From assembly GCA_033032175.1 (NCBI GenBank), contig CM065308.1, positions 22,374,952 through 22,438,951 on the forward strand: a DNA stretch of 64,000 nucleotides, in the 5' to 3' direction. The position numbers were made by a program, and so were the translations under genes. Origin of the DNA: Saturnia japonica. Its lineage: Eukaryota > Arthropoda > Insecta > Lepidoptera > Saturniidae. Numbering within the stretch: position 1 is the stretch's first letter; every line of letters starts with the position of its first letter. This document shows, piece by piece, positions 34,980 through 44,498 of this stretch. The notes under the pieces are model-generated. The model was given only the letters and a program-made list of their open reading frames with translations, was not told where the DNA came from and ran no database searches.

Positions 34980-35262
34980 GTCTCATAGATTAAAAATATG
35001 ATCAGAGTTTTGAAAACTAAACCATTTCAAATTCTTTACTCTGAAACAAATTAATGGTGTTATGTTATAATATAAATATTTAGGGACGAACTCACACCGG
35101 ACATAGGTATGTATGTATATGTATAAAGCATTTATACATATAGTATTTAAACACAAAACTGACATTACATGTTCATAAAACAAGTTAGTTCTGTGCAGAA
35201 TTCAAACTGGACACCTGTCGCGTCAACAGTGGAACTCCGACCGCTGTGCTACCAGGCCTGTT
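34980..35262 (-). mobile_element. tRNA-derived SINE
   Basis: On the minus strand, 35262-35185 reads a tRNA-like head: CCTGGTAGCACAGCGGTCGG (A-box-like) and, about 35 nt on, CCAGTTTGAATTCTG (B-box-like), followed by an AT-rich body. The tRNA fold is not intact, so this is a SINE, not a tRNA gene. The 3' boundary is approximate. Confidence 0.55.
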
Positions 35263-37738
35263 AACTTTTTATCTAAATTTATTTATAGGGGTTCAACTTT
35301 AGAATCGCTATCGCCGAGTTGAGACTCCAAATTTTTTTTTACACATCACTTTATAATTAGGCTAAATATAAAATTTCACACTGCGTAAACAAATAGATTT
35401 TGAAATCTCATATTTTGTAAATCTGGCAATACAAATGTCAGTTCTAAGTAGTTGTCATAAAGTTTACTTTTGAAAGATTCGTATTTTTTTCTATAAACTA
35501 TTTTATTACTTTTTGAACATTATTGTGTTGTTTACGTCAACTAAACCTATTCCGTTGTGATAATAAAATTGGTACGGTTAGGTTTGAACTGTGATCATGA
35601 TAAAATTAGAAAAACAAATATTTATCCATTGAAAATTCATACACAAGTCCTAGATTCCTCAAAATTAAAAAAAAACTCTTTAACTATTTGTTTCCGTAGT
35701 TTTTCCTTCATAGGGGAATCACCTCTCAACACCCCTTCACAGCATCAAATTAAGCGGTAGCAATTCTAAAGTCAAACCTTTATGTGTATTTACATAATTA
35801 GTATTTTAATTCATTCAATATAATTACATTACAATATACAATTTTTAAAAGTAGTTCGAAATATACAGAAGAGAGAAAATACTTCCAACCGAAATTAATC
35901 TATTTTAATGAACACCACCTGAAATTTGATTTTGACTGTGGTTTACAATATAATAATAGACAAAAATGTTCAAAATCCATCTCCTAAATAGAAAAATAAT
36001 ATAACTCCAATTTATTTCATTGGCGTCGCTTTCTTATTTATACATAAAAATAATTCAATTTCAAAAGTACTTTCGTCATGAAAAAAAGAATTAGAACTTT
36101 TAGACTTCAGATGTAACAAAAATTTTCTTATTAGGTGATTTATATACTGTGCCTGCGCTCAACTCATTTCTAATTATTTCATAAAGATAATAATTTGCGG
36201 TATTAGAATAAAGAGCCGCGTTACACGAAGCTATACTCAATTATAAATAAATGTATACAAATCTTACAGAAATATTAGCATTATCTGTATTATATTGTTA
36301 GTAAGTATATTACATTCAAACATAAAAATACAAAAAAAAAAATCACAATAAATACAATTTACATATAAATAAATGGCACTATTAAAAATACTCACTCACA
36401 TAGGACATTTAATATCAAACATGTTATGAGGCAAGATAAGAACTGTATGAATATCATTTGAATGCAATAAAATTATATCGAAAACTATTTAAAACAACTA
36501 ATGTAGGTTTCAAATCAAATTTTCAATTTATCTTTGTAACTAAAACCTTGATAAGCTATTAAAAACTTAAAACCAGGGTTGTCTTGACCTGGGGGTGCGT
36601 GAGATGCAAGGAACACGCGCAGGGTAGTTGGGGGAAATCCACCCTAGTGCAAAATATGCGTAAGACAATATTAAGTAAGAATATTAAGTAATATTATGTA
36701 AGACAATCATTTAAAACAATCAAAATCCACGTTTTGATATTATTATATATTAAAATGTATTTCGACTAGTTTAGACAAAATAATCTTAACATATAAAGTA
36801 AATAACCAAATTCAATTGATCACAAAGTTAAAAAAAATATATATGTTATTTATATGTTCACTAATAATTTATTGCAAAGGACTCTCGTTCCAAATGTTAT
36901 ATTTGATGATAATAAGTTGTAGTATGTGTAAATCTCTCTCAGGTTGCTTTTTAGTTTTAATTATTTTACAGAAAATCAGTTAAAATTACATTATAGACAA
37001 AAATGCAAATATCACTAATATTTATAGACTAATGAATGGTGATTCCATGTTAAGAAATATCCATTATTTAGTATCAAAAAGAATCACAGGAAATTCCTAT
37101 ATAAATTATATATTTTATTGACACATTTGAAATATCTCAAACTATTAATAAAGTATATTTCCAACATCATTAATAATTGCCCCATGCTAATATTTAACAA
37201 AAGATAAATTTATATTTTTAATTCCTCTAGCACAAGTTAAATATATTACACTCCTAAAATGCTTTACAAGGATACACTTTGAATAAAATAATTTATCTAC
37301 ATGTACACAGTATAGGCACTAAGCTATGTACACTGTTATTTACATGTAAACTGCTGTTTAGTAAAAAATTGAAATTACATTTCGTCTTCACTAAACCTCA
37401 GTTGCAAGGGAAAGAATGAAACAAAAATATGTGAACCAGTTGAGTTTCGGAAAGGGTGGAACTTATTACATTATTACTAACTAGATACAATAATTAAAAT
37501 GTTTTATGAAAATAATTGTAAATTTTCCTAACACAGTTGACATGTAAATAAGACCACATTAGAGTGATGCAAACAAACAAAAAATTTCCACATATTTATA
37601 ACCAGTCTTAATGAAATCACATTAATAAAATCTATCACAAGTGGGAATTTATGTGATGTCACAAGCATAACTATGTGTTACCAACATTTCATATAATATA
37701 ATGTCCAGGAAGCCAAAAGGCCTGATACAGCAGTAAAT
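35263..37738. other. AT-rich region, possible long 3' UTR
   Basis: No coding frame with a domain is seen. It lies directly downstream of the minus-strand gene ending at 37739. Several TTTATT tracts (AATAAA on the minus strand) occur, for example near 37,110, so part may be 3' UTR. No terminus can be fixed from sequence alone. Confidence 0.4.
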
Positions 37739-39472
37739 TCATGCACAAAAAAACTTCCTCTGTAGAGGTTCACTGTCCTCATCACTGTCTGAAAAACATG
37801 CTGCAAAACCACTTTTATCTCTAACCGAGTCTCTTTGCATTGCTTTTCCACTTTTCCGTGTACGTACAGCTCTGTTACTAAGACCTTTCTTCTTTTTCAA
37901 TTTTCCATTGGGACTTGCCAAATTCAAACTCGCTGTAGAACTTACATGTTCAGTTGAATTACTGAGAACTAGAACAGAATTTTCATGATTACGTAAATTA
38001 AGCCCAATACTTCTACCACTTCTTGTCCTTATTGCCAACTTTTCTTCTGGATTCTCTTTACGGTCCGAGTTGTCAAATTCACTAGAGTTCTTGGTTATAT
38101 TCTTTAAATTTATGTCTTGTTGAATATTGTTATTAGTTTTTGCATTTTTATTTCGTCTTGGATACCTTGGTGTGGTTGATTGAAATGTAATGTTAAGATT
38201 GGTTTTATTCTTTTGATCACTATCAATAGGGCATTCTTTACCCTTTGCTTTGTCTAAAAACTTTAGTATTGATGTACTTTTATCCACTTTCATTGATTTA
38301 TCAATGTTCTTTGTGCTGACTAGGTTAATTACATTTTGAGAAGATTCTGTACTACAGTTCAGTAATTGATTATTTGCTACTTTAGTGTTCACAGACTTGT
38401 TAATGCAGACTAAAGTTGTATTACCCTTTTGCTCATTTTGTCTGGATTCTTTAATTAGGTTCTTAGATGTTTTACATCTGAATTTCCTTGGTGACTTCTT
38501 TGATTGCACTTTCGTTGACCTTATATAGTTGGCAGTGAAACCTGACATATCACTAAGATCCTCAAATTGTCCATTCAGAATGTCATTCTTTAGATTAATA
38601 TTAGTAGTATTTTTTTTATCACAGCTTTGATCCCCATCTGCAAGAATCTCACTAGGTTGTTTCAATTTATGAGTTGAATTATCTTCTAAAGTTATATTAT
38701 TTTTCAAGCTAATACCATTCACATTGCTAGAGTTAAATGTTAATGATACTTTCTTATGACCATTATTCATGCTTCTTAGTTTCTGCCTCAAACTTCTTCT
38801 TAATGATGTAATTTGAATCTTTGGAGTGGATGTAACCAGTTTATTTTTCTTATGTAGTACAGTTTTAGAATGTTTCTGTAACTTAGACCGTTTAGGTTTT
38901 GCTTGCACAGAAGAATTATTAATATCAAAATCAATATCTGAGCCCAGGCCATCACTGCTCATCAAATTTTTATGATTCCGTTTTTGAGAAGTGTCAAAAT
39001 ATATATTTTTCTGATTTTTGTCACTTATGGAATCATCACTAAGCGATAACAACTTCCGTTTCTTCTTTTTTTTTGGTGAAGGCACCTCTTGAACAACATT
39101 CGGAACACTTCTTGGCTTTGATTTAGAAGTATGAGCTTCTTGATTTTGCTTCTTTATAAGATTATCATAGTTCATGAGACAGGGAGCCCGTTTTGTATAG
39201 ATCCAGTATGATATCTCATCCATATTGTTTATAAAGGGAATGCCAGTAGGAACATTGTTGTCGGCCGTTTGGCAGACCGCTCGGTCGAGTGGGGCCACGC
39301 TGAGGTACATCTGCTGGTTAGATACTTTGCCAAGCACAGCAATGGGGAAGCCCAGCCGCACGTCAATCCCGCCAAGGTGTCTGTACTCGTATTTGAATCT
39401 TTGTACACAGCTAACTTCTTTGCCCGTTGCGCCACAACCAGGTCCATTTTCTTGTCTCACTTTACATTTCAT
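37739..39472 (-). CDS. unrecognised basic, Ser/Asn/Lys-rich nuclear-looking protein
   Basis: A 577-codon open frame. I chose the ATG at 39472 because a splice acceptor (AATTTCAG, then GTTTATG) lies 4 bases before it; a non-ATG extension upstream would be intronic. Residues 1-105 look folded: four Cys by residue 22, a hydrophobic stretch RLGFPIAVLGKV (39-50), and DEISYWIYTKRAPCL (85-99). The remaining 470 residues are low-complexity and probably disordered, with a basic nuclear-localisation-like cluster PKKKKKRK (133-140), further Lys/Arg patches, and acidic Ser clusters including FSDSDEDSEP near the C-terminus. The base composition and absence of stops over 1.7 kb argue for a real gene. I recognise no domain family. 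It is head-to-head with Cdt2, about 5 kb apart, of which about 2.2 kb is a later insertion. A nuclear role is inference only. Confidence 0.8.
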   Translation of the reverse strand: MKCKVRQENGPGCGATGKEVSCVQRFKYEYRHLGGIDVRLGFPIAVLGKVSNQQMYLSVAPLDRAVCQTADNNVPTGIPFINNMDEISYWIYTKRAPCLMNYDNLIKKQNQEAHTSKSKPRSVPNVVQEVPSPKKKKKRKLLSLSDDSISDKNQKNIYFDTSQKRNHKNLMSSDGLGSDIDFDINNSSVQAKPKRSKLQKHSKTVLHKKNKLVTSTPKIQITSLRRSLRQKLRSMNNGHKKVSLTFNSSNVNGISLKNNITLEDNSTHKLKQPSEILADGDQSCDKKNTTNINLKNDILNGQFEDLSDMSGFTANYIRSTKVQSKKSPRKFRCKTSKNLIKESRQNEQKGNTTLVCINKSVNTKVANNQLLNCSTESSQNVINLVSTKNIDKSMKVDKSTSILKFLDKAKGKECPIDSDQKNKTNLNITFQSTTPRYPRRNKNAKTNNNIQQDINLKNITKNSSEFDNSDRKENPEEKLAIRTRSGRSIGLNLRNHENSVLVLSNSTEHVSSTASLNLASPNGKLKKKKGLSNRAVRTRKSGKAMQRDSVRDKSGFAACFSDSDEDSEPLQRKFFCA

Positions 39473-39476
39473 AAAC

Positions 39477-39554
39477 CTGAAATTATGCACCGATATGTTG
39501 CGTCATTGGAAAACCAATCTGCAGTTTAAACAAACAAATATATGCTATACTTAC
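39477..39554 (-). other. short 5' UTR intron of the unrecognised gene
   Basis: The donor GTAAGT (39554 downward) and acceptor AATTTCAG (ending 39477) bound a 78-nt intron. The leader exon (from 39555 upward) contains the minimal upstream ORF ATG-GGA-TGA. All three frames of the leader are closed relative to the main frame, so the leader is non-coding. Confidence 0.55.
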
Positions 39555-39936
39555 CGTTGTAAAGGATGTCATCCCATTTTATTAATGTGTGACACCTTTT
39601 TATATTGCAAACAAGTAAAAGTATAATGTAAAACACGACAGAACTAATGCAAATACCGCTACACGACACACTATGCTATAGTAGATTACAGACAAACATT
39701 ATTCGTCTTAAATATCAAAAATATCAATGCTTTTAAAAAGAATTTATATTATGATGATATATAAAAGCAAATGAAATCTATCGCGCGACAAAAATTCTCT
39801 ATATATTTTAAACAGAAACTTCAATTTTTGTTACCTACCCCAACAACAAAAAATATAGCGTTTGAGAAAAGTACTAAGCATGTGTCCGCTATAGCAAAAC
39901 GTAGCTGAAAACGGTTGACACTCCTCTAACGTACCG

Positions 39937-39944
39937 TATCGATA
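39937..39944. promoter_or_regulatory. DRE-like palindrome TATCGATA
   Basis: Perfect match to the Drosophila DNA-replication-related element core, about 380 bp upstream of the leader exon of the minus-strand gene. Whether DREF-type regulation applies in this species is inference. Confidence 0.4.
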
Positions 39945-40986
39945 TTGATATAGGTAACAGCGGCTATCAGTCATAGACCAATAACCAGCTATCAGATAAG
40001 TAGGTACATAAAACAGTAAAAACCGATGTGACGCAACGCTGTCAACCAGGGTTTCCAGATTGCATTTTCAAAACTTCCCCATGATGGCCAAAACATTTCC
40101 CCAAAATGATACTATTTCAGCTACCTTTCCCCAAAAAACTTAAACCTGCCTATTCCTTTAAATTTTTGTTTATTTTTAGTATAGGCAGCTTTAAAAGGCG
40201 GGGATATGTGTTCAGAACCATAAAAGTACCATCATATAAAAGCAAAATTTTATTACCTAATAGAATTTGTAAATAAATATGTATTCTAACCAGATATGCT
40301 TGTTATATGGGAGTCACATTTGCTTTCTTAGTGTGTTCTTCTCTGTTTTATTAATTTTCTATTAGTAGGTATAGTAACTTTAGCAATAGATAACAGAGCT
40401 ATTAAGAGACTTAGTAAATAACAAAAGTATAAATATAGCCACATAATTTATGCAGTACATATCTAATATGAAATACAAATTTTCCCTGCCATAAAAATTA
40501 TAGAAACACATGTAATGTAACATCTGTTTTTAGCCGATTGCAAAAAAGGAGTGTTTTGTTTTATCTGCGTATGTATGTTTATGTCTATTTCTTTGTCGTT
40601 AGATTCGTACTAATTGTGGGAATGACATATGCAGAGACTGTTATCGTAATTTCGGAAAAATGTTAATTCGCATGGTAATGTTAAAGTGTAAGAAACGTGA
40701 AAAGCTCTCTCTTGCAGACCTAAAGGTCCCAAAGTTTACCTACATAATGCTTGCTTATTCACACTTTACAGTAACGCCGGCTGACTAATGCCATTATTAA
40801 CAATAATAAAAGATAGCTGACAGTAGAATAATAGTGTCTTCAATAATTTGTTATATATTGTGTAGGAATAAGCTTAGAAAAGCATGAAGGGAAATCGTTG
40901 AAGGGAAGTGGAATCATTATTATCTGTGCACTTACACATTGAATAACATCAAGTATCTTAAAGTTACATATTTTTATTTTTTATTC
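39945..40986. other. intergenic between the divergent genes, left part
   Basis: AT-rich, with no exon, domain or known element recognised. A tract of repeated 'ttccccaaaa' words occurs at 40,075-40,140. Confidence 0.5.
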
Positions 40987-41375
40987 ATTAACTTAGGTTT
41001 TTTGACCCTATATTATGTATGAAGAAGAAGGTTCTTCTACATGTAATATTGGTGACATTTTGAATGATATAGTTTGGTTGCTGTGCATAAGTGAAGAGGA
41101 TTATAGATATAAAGCGTAAAACATGCATTTTGAGATCTCACAAAAACTCCATATATCGTTCTAACACAAGGCAGCCACCATCTTGTTAGATTCCACTTTA
41201 TATAAAATACATATTACTACGAAGGTTTGAAAACATTGACGCTGGAAAGTTTTACGAAGGCTTAAAAACATTGACACTGAAAACCCCATTTTTTGCATTG
41301 GGAAATTTTATGAAGGTTCAAAAACATTGACACTGGCAAGTGCTTTTGCGGCGTCATAACAAGAAGAAGAATAAT
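40987..41375 (+). repeat. three-copy interspersed repeat, copy B
   Basis: Starts CATTAACTTAGG and ends in AAGAAGAAGAA. It shares the landmarks of copies A and C. It contains an extra local tandem of about 45-55 bp (three units around AAACATTGACACTGG at about 41,230-41,340). Confidence 0.75.
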
Positions 41376-41507
41376 ATCCAGTAATACGAGTAGGTACTTT
41401 AGTAGTTAGTTAGACTGACCTTAACGATACGGCAGGTAACATATTTACATTATAGATTACAAACTAAAACGATGTATAGGTATTAGATAGTTGAAAACTC
41501 GCTTTGG

Positions 41508-41515
41508 TATCGATA
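41508..41515. promoter_or_regulatory. DRE-like palindrome TATCGATA (second)
   Basis: A second exact TATCGATA between the two divergent genes, on the Cdt2 side. Confidence 0.35.
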
Positions 41516-41828
41516 TTTGGCAACGGTTATCAATACTGGTATTGAAACCAAATATCGGCTAGATAGCCGATGCCAGAAATAGCTGATAAACCCATGGCTA
41601 ATATGTAATGCAATGCAATATTAGGATTTCTTAAAGGATTACAATATATTAGAATAATCATAGATTTATGATTGATTGAAGCTGGCGCTACAACTAAATG
41701 CCTGCTATCACAACCGGCTATCATCAAAACCATAGACAATCAACACCATGTCGAAATCGGTGTGATCAAGTCGCTGTCGTTGTCAAAAGTAATAATAAAT
41801 TTGACAAATGACAATTAGCAAATAATTA

Positions 41829-41838
41829 TTTTCGCGCC
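41829..41838 (+). promoter_or_regulatory. E2F-like site TTTTCGCGCC
   Basis: Matches the E2F consensus (TTTSSCGC). It sits 2.6 kb before the Cdt2 start codon now, but about 410 bp before it if the 42002-44208 insertion is subtracted. Cdt2 is a known cell-cycle gene in animals; use of this site is inference. Confidence 0.4.
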
Positions 41839-41993
41839 ATACGTACATGTCTGTTTAAACGTATTATTTTGTATGAAAATATATGTGGATTGCCTGTTCC
41901 ACTTACTTAATCTGTGGCCTATTCATTGCAAAGAAAAGAATACAATCTATTTATTTATCTCTGCAATCTTTAAACGTATCTAATAACTATCAT

Positions 41994-42001
41994 CCTCTGG
42001 T
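41994..42001. repeat. target-site duplication, left (hAT-like)
   Basis: CCTCTGGT; the right copy is CCTCTCGT (7 of 8 identical). Confidence 0.65.
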
Positions 42002-44208
42002 TAGGGATGTGAATTTCTAAAAATAAATTAATAAAAAAAAAAATCGATTATTTAATATAATCATAAAATCGATTAATTAATAATCGATTTTTTATCAAAA
42101 TTAATCAATTTAAAAAAAAAAACATATTTTCTTTAGAAATTTAATTAAAACCTGAAATATTTAGAATCATAACTTTCTTAATCAATTTGAATTTACATAT
42201 TTCAATAAAAAGACAAAAAAATATTGTTAATAACGGAGAATGCTCATTCTTATACCAAATTTTGTTGTGTAGTAAGGTTGAATAAAAAGTAAAGAATTTT
42301 TTCCATATTATTTTACGACCTTTTATCCTTGGAATTTGGTTTTCAAAGTAGGAATATTCTTTAAATTTTAAAAGTATTATCTATACTATATATTATATGT
42401 ATACTAATTTAACAAAGCGGAAGTGTTTTTATGTTTTTTTTTTTTGTTTAATATTTAATCTCTGAAACTACCAGTCTGATTTGAAAAATTCTTTTTGAAT
42501 ATGATAGATTGATTCCCAAGGAATAGTATAGTCTATTTAGCATCAAGATACACGTCTTCAATATTGATTTTTGTAAAGTAAGTCGAAACACAAAGCTCTC
42601 CCGAACTGCTTTATCCACGTGCGCTGCGATAATTTTTAGTTTTACGTAAATGCATGTTGTACAAAAATATTGGGCCTTAGTATCATTATTTTACACGTGG
42701 TATATTAATCCTTACGAACAAGAGTTACTTCATCTTAAAGACAATTTTATGTAGTTAGGAGATAATGAAAAATTTTAATATGTCATTTGTATTTGTGGGA
42801 AGAAAAATTATGATGGGCTATACGGGAGCACTGGCATTGCGGTGTTTCTCGTATAAAATTAACACATGATGTCGTATAAAATTAACACGTGAGAAACCGT
42901 GGGGCATAGCTAAAAATTATTATACACTGCGTAAATAGTTCCAAAGACGCGGGTGTTGCCTTCCATTACCTGTATTACAACCATTTTGAACACAAAAATA
43001 CAATATTAAATTAAAAAGCAATTCATTATTTAATTATAAATAACGATATTTATGGGTGATATATAAGGGCGATTGAAGTTTTTGGTGGGATCTTAAAATG
43101 AAATGTTTTGGTATTTGGTTTTTATTTTTAACTAACTGACTCACGCATCTTCGTCTGCGTCACATGAGAGAGAGAGAGAGAGAGGATTAGAAAGATTGGG
43201 TAGTAGGCACCTCTAATACAATTCTAAAGGAGCTGAAACTTTCATTACTTTGCTGCGGATTTATTTTAAAACTGTGATATTTCCTAACATATTTATTGAC
43301 AACTTGGACAATTTTATTGAAACTAAATACTTGTTATGAATATTTTATTTCAATAAGATAAATACCATATTTATATGAACACCTTCGCAAATAATGCATT
43401 ATTTTAGAACAAATTTTATTACCTTAAAAAAGGTTATATGAGTCAACTTTAAAAGATAGCCAAATGCTATCACGGACTTTTTTTTTTACTTTTTAAGAGA
43501 AACAATTCCGTCACACATGATTGTTAAGTAACTTTACGCATTTAAGCAGCGCACGCAGTGTAAGCTCTCAAAAGCAATAATCCTTCCCTGTTTTTGCAAT
43601 ATTTTTAATTGATCGTATTGTTCTATTTGTCGTAGCGTGATGTTATATAGTCTATAGGCCTTCTTCGATCACTGGAATATCAAACAAAAATTATTTTTTC
43701 CATTCGAAGAAGTAGTTCCTGAGATTAGAGCGTTCAACCAAACAAACAAACAAACTCTTCAGCTTAATAGTACTAGTATAGATCCATTAACTTAGGTTTT
43801 AGACCCTATATTATATAATACTGATAGCGTTTTGTGTGATATAGCTTGAGCATGTGAAATGGATTATAAATATAAACTGGAAGCATTCATTTTGATGTGC
43901 CACAAAAACTCCCTAGAAAGTTCTAACAAGGAAGCCACCATCTTGTTTACCACTATGTTCACTTGATAATGGCATTAATGGTTTTCAATAAAGAATACTA
44001 GTTGGCAAGTTAGTAAGAAGAAGGGTGATTGAATACCTACTGTCACAAAAAAATGTACATTAGATCCATCAAAAAAAAATCGCCCGTGAAAAATAATAGA
44101 TTTTTAAATAATCGATTATTATGATAAATAATCGATTATTAATCGATTATTATGATAAATAATCGATTATTAATCGATTAAAAAAACTATTATTTTTTTG
44201 CATCCTTA
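42002..44208. mobile_element. hAT-like non-autonomous element
   Basis: The left end is TAGGGATGTGAATTT. The right end, as reverse complement, is TAAGGATGCAAAAAAA. The subterminal regions on both sides are dense in ATCGATTATT-type palindromes (42,040-42,110 and 44,095-44,180). An imperfect 8-bp duplication flanks it, as for hAT elements. There is no transposase frame inside. It contains repeat copy C (43785-44028) and an (AG)n tract at 43167-43183. Confidence 0.75.
43785..44028 (+). repeat. three-copy interspersed repeat, copy C
   Basis: Starts CATTAACTTAGG, passes GACCCTATATTAT and CACAAAAACTCCCTAG, then GCCACCATCTTG, and ends AAGAAGAAGGG. It is located within the hAT-like element. Confidence 0.75.
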
Positions 44209-44216
44209 CCTCTCGT
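44209..44216. repeat. target-site duplication, right (hAT-like)
   Basis: CCTCTCGT; pairs with 41994-42001. Confidence 0.65.
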
Positions 44217-44455
44217 TATTGGTCTATGTCTATCACAGAGTACCTATTCGTTAAATTATTGCGTTTTTAAACAATAAATAAACTTAGTGAAACGTAAAAG
44301 AATTTTGGAAATATACTATACTTCAAAGAATATACTACTTTCTACCGAGAGCTATACTTACACTGAATCACACACTGATAGACCTTTAGAGAGCGTTGTT
44401 TGTGTAATAAAAATACATAATTGTTATTCTCGAAAAATACTATGCAGAAAACGAC

Positions 44456-44498
44456 ATGAACGACATTCAGAATTTAATTGATCGTCAATTAGGCATTT
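44456..44498 (+). CDS. DTL: DTL exon 1
   Basis: The ATG at 44456 opens MNDIQNLIDRQLGI. The donor GTAAGT follows at 44499, and the exon ends one base into a codon. The short first exon matches the short N-terminal extension seen in animal Cdt2 proteins. Confidence 0.8.

Noticed and set aside
35185..35262. Possible tRNA gene on the minus strand
   Set aside because: Box-like motifs are present, but acceptor and anticodon stems do not pair; better explained as a SINE head.
37739..39490. Start of the unrecognised gene at a GTG 18 bases upstream of the chosen ATG
   Set aside because: That stretch precedes a splice acceptor and would be intronic; animal genes rarely start at GTG.
39949..39990. Cluster of GATATTG/TATCGA words read as a CRISPR or iteron array
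   Set aside because: Too few and too irregular units; the genome is eukaryotic.
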